Assembly (NCBI GenBank): GCA_030704615.1
Contig: CM060732.1
Span: 560,001-624,000, forward strand
Direction: 5' to 3'
Length of the DNA: 64,000 nucleotides
DNA from: Takakia lepidozioides
Taxonomy: Eukaryota > Streptophyta > Takakiopsida > Takakiales > Takakiaceae
Shown here: positions 53,352 through 63,222 of the stretch, one piece after another
How the letters are laid out: each line of letters opens with the position of its first letter
How positions within the stretch are numbered: position 1 is the stretch's first letter
Position numbers and translations under genes: made by a program
The notes under the pieces: generated by a model
Told to the model about the DNA's origin: nothing
Seen by the model: the letters and a program-made list of their open reading frames with translations, nothing else
The model's database searches: none

Positions 53352-54070
53352 GGAAATGCGCTGCCGCATTTCAGTTCCGATGGTTCACGATTTTCAGTCA
53401 GAACGGAAATGCGGTACCGCATTTCCGTTCTGGATAGTATGAATGTCTCAAGCGGTCGGAATTGCGCTGTCTCAAGCGGTCGGAATCGCACTCGGCTCCA
53501 TGCATCAGATACAAAATGGAAATGCGGCGCCGCATTTCCGTTCTGGAATGTCGGAAAGTGCGACTCCGACAGAAATGCGGTGCCGCATTTCTGTTCCCGT
53601 TGTTCATAATTCTCAATCAGAACGGAAATGCGGTACCGCATTTCCGTTCCACCTTCACATACCGTGCTTGTTGGATGGAAATGCGGTACCGCATTTCCGT
53701 TATGGAGAGTATGAATGTCTTTTAAGGACGGAAATGTGTTGCAACATTTCTATCCCTCAGCTCCATGCATCAGATACAAAATGGAAATGCGGCGCCGCAT
53801 TTCCGTTCTGGAATGTCGGAAAAGTGCGACTCGGACGGAAATGCGGTGCCGCATTTCTGTTCCCGTTGTTCATAATTCTCAATCAGAACGGAAATGCGGT
53901 ACCGCATTTCCGTTCCACCTTCACATACCGTGCTTGCTGGATGGAAATGTGTTACCGCATTTCCGTTCTGGAGAGTATAAAGGTTTCCCCTGGACGGAAA
54001 CTGGGTGCCGCATTTCCGTCGCTCTGGTGCATGACCAAGAAGCAATACGGAAATGCGGCGCCGTATTTCC
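53352..54070. repeat. 53-bp-spaced palindrome array, with a 265-bp higher-order duplication
   Basis: Starts at 53352, 53405, 53458 (weak), 53518, 53571, 53624, 53677, 53730, 53783, 53837, 53890, 53943, 53996, 54049: nearly every step is 53 bp (one 60, one 54). The block 53518-53782 is repeated as 53783-54048 (five units each). Spacers match those of the 40-kb array in reverse orientation, for example ACCTTCACATACCGTG here against GTATGTGAAGGTGG at 40343. Centres include many TA and CG. Confidence 0.93.
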
Positions 54071-54280
54071 GTCCACCAGCAATCGAAAGAATCACTCGGG
54101 ACGGGAAATCTGGAACCTCAATGGGTTGCATTGTTCCGAAACAACATTGCGGCCAGTCTTGATGAGCACAACTTGGTTGTCTGACCGTTTTAACTAACAG
54201 TCCTGGCACTTGTCAGTGCGAACGTTCCTGTCTGCACCGAGAATACTGCTGGATCCACCCTCAGGAGAAACTGTCAGGAG

Positions 54281-57200
54281 ATGTTATTTCGTCGCCGAAT
54301 CGGCCATCATTGTCATACTTACTGGCTATGGAATCAAACCTCCCACCTTCATGCATGTAGCTTGAAACAATACTTTCCACTTCAATGTGCGACTTCCAAT
54401 CGTCGATGGACTCCGCATGGTGCCTGTGAGCCTTGGTCTGTCGCTATTCTGAACCTCGCACTTGCCAACTCCGTGCGGTGTTCGATGGCTCCGAATTCCT
54501 ACGCTATAGTTTGCTGTCCTCCGCAACTTGGGAGAGCCTGGATCCCAAACGAGGGAGGACTTTGCAGAGTGACTGAAACTTACCTTTGTTCCAAATTCAA
54601 GCTCAAACCGGGCACAGTTTATTTGGAAGAAGAAAGGAAGGATGTTCCTGGACAGGTTGACGAGACCATTGTCGTGCTAGGTAACGACGGAGGTTGCGGA
54701 ATCGAATGGCACGTTCCCCCATCAGACACCATCTTGTACCGAGCTGTGGGAATGCCCATTCCCTTTCCGAATCAGTCGCTGCCCACACCATCCACAAAGG
54801 AGTCCGGAAACCAAGAGGCGGCCACTGCCAACAGAGAGGTATGCAACGATAATCATTCCCGACCTGGACCGTCAAGACCCTCCATAGCTTCTCGTGTGGA
54901 CGTATTCGACATTTCCGACGAGGAAGATGATTGCATTGAGGTACCCATGTCCTCCACACGGTCGTTCAAATCCGGCATGGACGTCTCTGTCGGTGCTACG
55001 AATGTGCCCTCGAGCATAACTCCAACCCGGTCCATTGTGCAGCTCCTACGACAACATCACCTCGATGGTTCTCGCTCCGAGCTGGCTGCTCTCGACTATG
55101 CCAAATTCCCAGTCAGAAAGGTAACGTTTCTGCCTCCCGAAGTCGATGGCAATGTCATCTTCGAGTTTCCACCTGTTTCTTTGTCAAACAAAGCCTCCGG
55201 GATGTTAACAGACATGGATCGAAAGCATGACGGACACCCCTGGTGTGTGACGAAGACCAGTAGCACGAAAATTGCTGATGGTGTTCGTGTACGATATGTC
55301 CTCTGTGCGGGGAAGCTGAGGTGCCTCAATCCCACCTGCTTCCACTTTCTCTCCAAAGGAGGGCGGAGAAACGAGACGGATTGGACTGGCACAACGCATC
55401 ATCCATTCATTGTCTCCAGCCAAGCTCCTGCGGGTTCTTTCAAGTGTGCACATTGTAAAGAACCACCGACGTGCATGTCCATGTGCAGAGCCAAGCAATA
55501 TTACGTAATCCATTTGCTCCCGGACTTGACTAGAGCTTGCATACACGTTGGGGTCCACTGCCACCCCTTGGCGAGAGGCAACATGCGTGAGGCTGTGCAG
55601 GAAGCACACGACATCATAAAAGAGGAGGTGAAATTGAGCCCCGGAGCCAGACCAAAGCAGATTCAGCTGAAGGCAGCCCACAAGATTGCTCTTGGCAAAA
55701 TCATGTCTGACGATGGTTCCGACCGAGAGCCCTTGACCGAAGACGAGATGCATGACCTCTTGGAGTCCGTCTCGCACGTTTGTAGTCCGAATGTGCGGAA
55801 TCACATCGTATCTTGCAAGCAGGAGTTCGGCAGGGGGTCGGACATGTACTCAATCCTGGAGGTGAAACGAATGACTGGATATGACTACATCCAAGGTAGC
55901 AGGTTTCCAGGGCAAGGCAGCAAATTCAATCGTTGTTACATTTTCAAAATGTCGACGTGTGGGCCTGGGAGTGGAGTCGACTTGGTCACTCGCATGACAA
56001 CTGGAAACTTGTCGAATGCTTGGGTGATGTTTGATCACATCAAGCGAATTACAAACCATCAGTGGGTGACTATGGGTGCGCATGTTTATGACTATCACTC
56101 CAAGAGGCTCATGACGATTGCAATCTGCGAGATGAAAGGGGAGGACACACAGTCCGAGATGCATCTGTGGGAGGGCATAAACGAGCAGATGGCAAGGGCG
56201 GGATTGCCAGAGCCCAATTTCAGGGGATTCATGGCAGACAACGCTCAGGCCAACTGGGCAGCGGTGCGGCGTGTGTACGGTGAGGACCCCAATGTTCCAA
56301 TGGAGGGGAAAGAGAGATCATGTGGATTCCATTGGATGCAGAGTCTATCCCACTACACTACCAAATTTGTTGCTAGCTCATTCCAGGCTGAACACCGTGT
56401 CCTTTGTACGGCGTGGAAGGATGCACCCACATTTGATGACGCGGAGGTTAAGTTTGCTATCATCGAGGCTTGGTGGAACACGTCAGGTGCAGTGGAGACA
56501 ACCAATCTGGGAGCATTGCACAGCTGGTTGGGGTGGTGGCATTTTCGGTATCGACAGTTCGGACAGTACATGCGGGAGGTACGCTGCTGTCAATTTCGTT
56601 CATTTGTCTTTCTGTTACGGACATTTCGATTGGTCCCTCACCATTGTTTGTGTCCTTCTAGGAGCGGTGCTTGGATTCCGACACGGACATGCCGAACACG
56701 AATATGGCAGAATCGGTCCACTCCTCCTGGCGAGCGTCTTCTGCCGCACATCTGGTGGACGTAGTGACGGCCACAACGGAGGACATCGACAGAGCAATCA
56801 TGCAGCAAGCCACGTACTACAAGTTCCTGAGCGGCAAACAATGGGGCTTTGGGCCGGACAGGGAGGAATTGTTGGTACGAACAGCTTCGAGGTCCAAGAA
56901 TCCAGTGAAATGGGCGACAGCATTGCGAGAGAAGATCAAAGGGACGCCTCTGCACCGCAGAGGTGAACACCTAGAGGGGAACGTCCGGACTCGCCCTGTC
57001 AGGCGGAGGATTGAAGAGGAACCCGGGTGCTAAGAGGATTCCTGGAGATCCGACAGGAACATTCGGGCAGCACCTCGAGGTCCCGTCATGTTGCCGCACA
57101 ATGTGTCTTCCAGCAGTGGAAGCCCAAGAAATTCCAGATCGACGTCGCCTTCAACCGGGGATTTCGTGCAAAAAATTCCCACCGCTCCCTTGCCCCAGAT

Positions 57201-58092
57201 TCCGCCCGCTGTTATGCAGTATGGCCAAGCCATTGTGGAGACGACTGTGTCTGCCTCACAGTGGAGAATTGCTCGCATAAAGCCGTCGTTTCGAGGAAGG
57301 TGTTCCGCAATTCGTGTGGATACACGACAACGTTGTTTAGAGATGATAAGGAGGAATCCAGATGGGGCTGTCCCTGCTCCTACTTTTACAAGAAGATTTG
57401 TCCATGCAAAGTTTGCGGAGGCGACAACCACCCAGTTCTGGTTCTGCAGGCACGACATTATGACTTGCGTGTATGGAAAGCCCAAGTACGGCATACAAAC
57501 AATGCTAGAGGCTCCCCTGGTGTGGCCGGTGGAACCAGGCTGCGATCTGAGTCAGGTTGAGGCCGACGCCCTTACCGCCGCAGGATTTCGGATGGTACAG
57601 CGCACTGACGTCCCCAGAGAACCATTTCCGCTTCCACAGCCTCCACCACCGACCCCTGTGAGAGCAAGAACAATGGGACACGACAGCTCTAAGCATCCTA
57701 CACACCGTTGGGGGAAACCAAAGAGGCGGCGACCTCCCTCAAAAGTGAACGAGACAAGGATGGGGAATGCACTTCGGATGAAGTGTACAATCCAGAGCTT
57801 GACAGAAGTGCCCCCACCAGGATTCGGGCGTGTGTATCAGATGGCCACGGCGGGCTCAGCTGTTCGCAATGAGGTGTACACCATCACCATTTCAGAATTA
57901 CCCACCTGCAATTGCACCGACTTCCAGATCATGGCGAACAAGGGGGCATCATACTGCCCTTGCAAGCATTTGTACTACGTGTACCTAAAGAGACTCCGTT
58001 GTAATTCCACAACTCATCACTTCATACATGCACCAGGGTTGAGCCCCCAGGAGGTTCACACTCTTCTGAATATGGATCCAGGGGACCAGTGA
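54281..58092 (+). CDS. Mutator-like transposase with WRKY/GCM-like and SWIM zinc-binding regions (T-C), near-intact
   Basis: Exon 1 is open from 54281 to the donor GTACGC at about 56578; ATG at 54485 is a plausible alternative start. Features: N-terminal domain (LKPGTVYLEEERKDVPGQVD); acidic VFDISDEEDD; KHDGHPWCVTKTS at about 55220 with CxxC pairs and HVGVHCHP (zinc ligands); DDE core with VMFDHIKRIT, GFMADNAQANWAAV and CGFHWMQSL; FRYRQFGQYM before the intron (about 56579-56659, CTAG acceptor). Exon 2: DMPNTNMAESVHSSW carries the catalytic glutamate. SWIM finger: CNCTDFQ...CPCKHLYYV (about 57905-57990), stop at 58092. A single TAA at 57031, in the otherwise open exon 2 frame, separates core from SWIM part; it could be a lesion or lie in an unrecognised intron. 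Divergent from T-A and T-B. Cut-and-paste transposase of the MULE group by motif pattern. Confidence 0.8.
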
Positions 58093-58097
58093 GCTTG

Positions 58098-58944
58098 GCT
58101 TGCGGTCCACATACAATGGTACGCCCATCCTTTTCGGATAGTACAACTGTACTGCTGCCAGTACCTCAGACTCTGGCCACAGAAAGGTCCGACATATGTC
58201 TTGCCTACCAGTAACCTGTTTTGCTCGAACTAAGATATTACTATATCGTTCACTTGTTTCCACGTGCATGTATTTTTGTATGTTGGAGGGTTCATGTTTT
58301 TCTGCTTTCCGAAAACTTGCTTTCCTCATTCGACCTCCGACAAGGAAATGCGGCGCCGCATTTCCAAGTATCGTCGTAGGTACTGGTAGAGGCGGCCTTC
58401 GCCAACACCAAACCGCTCCGAAATTTCGCACGTGCGAACCCTAATGCGGCACCTTATTTCCCAGTTCAGTTGCAAACCTTTCCCGCCGAATACCCGAAGA
58501 AGACAGAATTGTGAAGTACTGCAGACTGTATTGGTGCAGACTCCATTGGTTCAATCGCGGCAAAAGGGTCAGCTTCATTCCAATGTTAAGGCATGTAAAA
58601 CCGCGGAATACTCTATACAGGCCAGTATGCGACGTCCTTTTGCAGTGGTATACTGGATTTCCCGTTGCACGGTCACTTATTTCCATGAGCGGATCTAAAA
58701 AACCATGAGCGGACTTGTTACTGACGACATATCTTTGCCGCATTACATGATCTGGAACGTCCAAAAACGGCAAGGTCAAATAAAAAAACTATTATTTTAA
58801 TACTTGTTTAATCTGCCGCATTTCCAAATTTGGAGGAGTCCGCTCATGAAATCCGCGTATCTTAGACTTCGGCTCACCGCTCATGCGGCTCATGCGGCTC
58901 ATGGCTCATGGCTCATGGTTTCTGCTCATGAAATAGTAAACCTC
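58098..58944 (-). mobile_element. Terminal remnant of a PM element
   Basis: No coding. A perfect palindrome with arm GGAAATGCGG and centre CG lies at about 58346 and a weak one (TAATGCGGCACCTTATTT) at 58442. From 58850 GCTCATGCGG and GGCTCATG units lead to CTCATGAAATAGTAAACC, a diverged PM terminus. It abuts 58945, where T-type transposase coding resumes. I infer the opposite end of a PM insertion. Confidence 0.5.
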
Positions 58945-59598
58945 GTGCTGTCTATTGGCTCAGTTCTTCATGGCAAAGAATATCAGGTTACCGTGGGGAA
59001 TTTCCCTACGTGCACTTGTCCGGATTTTGTAACGATGCGTGAGGGCGCTCTCGGCATGAGAGGGAAGTGGGTCCCCTGCAAGCATCAATATTACATATAC
59101 CTTGTAATTATGTGCTGCGACGGTAAGAGAGACCAATTCATTCACCAAGCCACACTAGGCTACGGAGAAGTAATCACCATTCTGCAGCGGGACACCTCAC
59201 GTAGGGCTCCGCCAAATTCTCTCTGAACACATACGAGTCATGCCCGCTTCCCATGCTGGTTTCCAAGTTACCGTGTAAAGACTTTGCATTTAGGACAAAC
59301 ACATACATTTCGTTCGCAGAACCAGGGCAAATGCACATGCCATTCATTGTAAGCGTCTATCTGTGAATTGAAATAAAGTGTGTCAATCATTTTGAGCTCA
59401 AATCATATTTTCATATTCCTCTTTTTGTGCAGGCATTGCAGACATGGTGCATGGTGGCCCCCTTTGTTTTGTCCACGGTAATAGGCCCTCTTCCTGCAAT
59501 CCTCGCCTATAGGACTTGCTTCTCCAGCAGATTTGTGCCGCTCATGCTTCCCTGAAGCGTGAGCTCAGCTCCCAGGCTCACGGGGCTGGGCTCACGCC
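58945..59598 (+). pseudogene. Transposase SWIM-finger fragment and 3' end of a T-A/T-B-type element
   Basis: Plus-strand frame to 59226: GSVLHGKEYQVTVGNFPTCTC, in two parts, then CPDF...WVPCKHQYYIYL, the complete SWIM finger (CxC...CxH) missing from T-A and T-B, ending RRAPPNSL. It is followed by a 3' region matching the reversed 15619-15870 segment and the GCTCACGCC terminus at 59598. It begins at GTGCTGTC, the same 8 bp at which T-B is cut (49403-49410, reversed). Not translatable on its own. Confidence 0.75.
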
Positions 59599-59875
59599 GT
59601 AACTACGCTGTGGGGGGAGTTGACCCCTGGAGCAAAGTACGCTCGCTGGTGCCCTGCGTGGCTGCACCAGGCGCCATAGCTGGGCCCGCACAGGTATGAC
59701 ACGAGCGGCAGAGATGACGGAGCCTGCCTATTACCCGCTGGACCCGCGCCGGCGGCGGGCCAGCCACGCCTCGCCACGTAGCGCTGGCCGCGAGGTATCA
59801 GTCTTAACCGCTGGGTAATTCGACGGACCCCGCCAGGGACTGTTGGTCCCTGGATCGGGTATTTTAAGGGGGGTT
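59599..59875. other. GC-rich unassigned segment
   Basis: Rich in GC with a perfect hairpin CCAGGGAC...GTCCCTGG at about 59833-59853. No RNA gene or coding frame could be supported. Confidence 0.35.
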
Positions 59876-60700
59876 CACTACAAGAGATGAGCGTTTTTAG
59901 GACTACGGCTTTGGCGGAGTCATAAAAACTGCACTAGGTACATGACTACAGAGCGCTGAAATGCATTACAGTTTTAGTTTTATGACTTTGTAGTAATGGA
60001 TATCACTACATGACTCCGGAAAGTTAGGGAGCATTGGTCAAACATTGTTGACCATGATGACAGGGATGGTTTATATGACTAGTGTGATATGTTTGACTAC
60101 ACGTGGACGACGTTTCATGGAATCTTATGACTCCATGACTGAAGATGGTTTCAGAGCTCTATTTATACGACTTCATCACTACACGTGTCATTTTGAAGGC
60201 ACATATAATGCAAATAAGGTTGCCCATTAAGTTTAAAAAAGTTAAAATTTTTGCTAATAAGGTTGCCCATTAGTGTAATCGTGAACAGAAAGGAGGGCTG
60301 GGACTTGGCGTCTTTTTGTCTCCTGCGCCACACCACATAGCTGAGGGATGGAACGCGATGATAGCAGGATATGCAGGGGCGTGGGAGGCGTTGAGCAAAT
60401 GATGCACGAAGGAGAAGAGGAGGAGGAGACGAGACGAGGAGAAGCGAGCTCGCCGTTCTTGGGAGAGTCAGCTTGGTCTTAGCAAGCGTGTTTCAATCTC
60501 TGACTACTCATCTACGCCGTAGTGGTTCGATCTGACAGACCAATCCGACATTACCTGACTACAGACACAAGCAGCACACACAAGAGGTCATCGGTCAAAT
60601 CCTCCATGGGTCAGGACAGGTCAAGGACAATGTGGTAGGGCACCTTCTTCTTCAACCTATTTCAGCCTGTGTTGCCCTCTCATCAGACTCGGCCGCAAGA
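59876..60700 (+). mobile_element. CACTA-type (En/Spm) transposon, left terminal region
   Basis: CACTACAAGA at 59876 is the classic plant CACTA terminus. The next 700 bp hold at least eight copies of an ATGACTNC/GACTAC motif in both orientations (59900, 59943, 60012, 60075, 60090, 60128, 60136, 60500), as expected for the subterminal repeats bound by the element's own protein. No right end or TNP2-type transposase was recognised, and the extent beyond 60700 is unknown. Confidence 0.55.
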
Positions 60701-62496
60701 TGCATATTGAATTATGTAAGTTAGGTCGTTGGGTAGATCTGTGGTGGTTTGGAGTGACTTTGGCAAGTTACTGCCAGTGTGGCAGCAGGGAAGTATCCAA
60801 AAACATATAATAGAGGTGAGGAGAAGCTTTGGGGTGAACACTTTCCGATCCCAATGGTGGGACAATGGAGACAAAAAGGCGAATGCCTGTTGGACTACAG
60901 AGAGAAGCAGATGCATTTCAGATTGTGATAAGTAGGGTTGGGGTGTTTTGGGGAAGAACTCCACACCAGTATGGTTGGGGTGTTTGCTGGTAGAATTGTA
61001 GGCTGTCAGAGGCATGGATAGCTGAAGGAGCAGGGATAGAGTGTGGGTCCAGATTCATCCAAGAGGGCTGGATTTCAAGCTCCACATTACCTATGATTCC
61101 CTGTGGAAGGATAGGTACAAGAAACCTACATGGGTAGATGGTCAACTGGAAGCTGCATGTTGTACTATATGTCATTACTGTACTATATGTCATTCCAGAG
61201 ACTGTCATTGTTGGTCCATGTGTTTTACAACAATGCTATCAATATAAGACTCCTGGTTCGCATTGGAAGCTCAATCCCTGCAAGTTCATTGTGTGTGAAG
61301 CTCAAACTTGTGATTTGAAGGATCTTGTAGCCAAGTTCATTCAACCGGAAAGGAAAAATTCTGAAAGCTCCCAAATTTGATGTGGGCAAGCTTATGGAGG
61401 TAAGACTTAGCTTCCCTCCTCTAATGTAAGTGTTGGATAAGTTTCATTTAGTGTCGACCTTCACTGCATATATTGGCTCTTTTCTTGGCTGGTTTCATAT
61501 TTTCTTGGCTGGTATGCTGTTGGTTGGCTTCTTTCATTTCACGTGTGTAGTGGAAGGGGAGAAGTACTTTCCTAAGTTCTGCTGCAACAATGTCTTTTTC
61601 TAGCCTAGATGTTTTCGATGGATACAAATTGAAGTGCTTTGAATGTTGCTGCAATACTATAATAAAGTGGAGGGTGCTGAATGCAGTTGGCCTTGCTTCG
61701 TGTAGGCATAATCCAGGGAAATGTGGACATAGCTGAAACCCCATGATAGCATTTCCAGAGGACGGTGTGGATGGCCTCACAATCCAGCATGCAAAATCCA
61801 TGACAATGTGGAGCTGGCTGAATGGGCAAACAGGTTAAGTGGCGAACAAGCCACGTCACTGGTACATAGTTGCATGCTTACATAGTACATGAAAGCGTAC
61901 TATATGTCATTCCCGAAATTGACCATGTTGGTCCATGTATTTTACAACAATGCTATCAATAAAAAACCAATGGTTCGCATTGGAAACTCTATCCCCGTAA
62001 GTGGCTTGTGCGTGATGCTCAAACTTGTGATTTGAAGGATCTTATACCCCAGTTCATTGCAGAGGTGATTGGAAAAGACATTGAGAAGGCAACAGCCGTT
62101 ATCTATAATCTACAGATCCCCTTCAATTTGATGTGGGAAAGCCGGCTGGCTGGAGGTCTAGTCTCACTGCAATGTGGAGATGTTTGAAACAACATTGGAG
62201 CATTTCCAGAGGATGGTCTGGATGGCCTTTCGTGGCGTGTGCCGAATCCATGGCAAGAAAACATTGCAGGCAGAACCCATGGCAATGGTACCAGCACGGG
62301 TTGGTCCAAAGCCAATTGAACAACAAATGAATAAAGGGTGCTGAAAGGAAAGCACTCCATAATTGATCATAAAATCCAGTGTCCAAGCATGATATCTTAA
62401 TGGGAATGCGAAGGGAGTGTTACCACCTTAAACTATCATGCATGGTCTATAACTGGAGTGCACAAATTGCGCATATCTAATCTTCATCATCCTCAT
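60701..62496. repeat. Diverged duplicated exon-like blocks, possibly CACTA interior
   Basis: Two related segments, 61165-61340 and 61898-62060, share ACTATATGTCATTCC, TGGTCCATGT, TTTTACAACAATGCTATCAA and CTTGTGATTTGAAGGATCTT. They translate as VIPE...VGPCVLQQCYQ...GSHWKL...AQTCDLKDL. A second shared stretch (GCATTTCCAGAGGA; TGGATGGCCT) is at 61749 and 62200. Looks like a tandemly duplicated, decayed coding region. No family recognised. Confidence 0.35.
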
Positions 62497-62722
62497 CTAT
62501 GTCTGGTCACTACATGTATCACTGTCTTCATCACAGACTTGATCTTGTCCAAGGGTTGGCTGAACATCATCACCACGTATACGGGGTGCTCGGAGGTACA
62601 AGGAGGCCACCTGCTCTGGAGTAACCGGTACCGCTCGGCTGCATGTTGGGCCATCAGTAACCAGAGTCTCCTCTAGTCTTTGTGGGGCTAACAATCCTTC
62701 CGCTTCCGCCACATCATCATTA
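62497..62722 (-). CDS. Acidic ORF fragment at the gap edge
   Basis: A 75-codon minus-strand frame running out of the N gap: AEGLLAPQRLEETLV, VTPEQVASLYLRAPRI, ending in an acidic tail (CDEDSDTCSD). No family recognised; may be the C-terminus of a longer transposon protein. Confidence 0.3.
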
Positions 62723-63222
62723 NNNNNNNNNNNNNNNNNNNNNNNNNNNNNNNNNNNNNNNNNNNNNNNNNNNNNNNNNNNNNNNNNNNNNNNNNNNNNN
62801 NNNNNNNNNNNNNNNNNNNNNNNNNNNNNNNNNNNNNNNNNNNNNNNNNNNNNNNNNNNNNNNNNNNNNNNNNNNNNNNNNNNNNNNNNNNNNNNNNNNN
62901 NNNNNNNNNNNNNNNNNNNNNNNNNNNNNNNNNNNNNNNNNNNNNNNNNNNNNNNNNNNNNNNNNNNNNNNNNNNNNNNNNNNNNNNNNNNNNNNNNNNN
63001 NNNNNNNNNNNNNNNNNNNNNNNNNNNNNNNNNNNNNNNNNNNNNNNNNNNNNNNNNNNNNNNNNNNNNNNNNNNNNNNNNNNNNNNNNNNNNNNNNNNN
63101 NNNNNNNNNNNNNNNNNNNNNNNNNNNNNNNNNNNNNNNNNNNNNNNNNNNNNNNNNNNNNNNNNNNNNNNNNNNNNNNNNNNNNNNNNNNNNNNNNNNN
63201 NNNNNNNNNNNNNNNNNNNNNN
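62723..63222. other. Assembly gap (500 N)
   Basis: Exactly 500 Ns, conventional for unknown length. Confidence 0.99.

Noticed and set aside
53352-54070. CRISPR array (22-bp palindromic repeats with 31-bp spacers)
   Set aside because: Eukaryotic context, no cas genes, repeats vary, and spacers recur in a 265-bp duplication and in the 40-kb array. Reported instead as a phased dyad array.
59599-59875. Possible RNA gene in the GC-rich hairpin region
   Set aside because: One 8-bp hairpin is visible but no tRNA or rRNA landmarks (no T-loop GGTTCGA box, no cloverleaf pairing).
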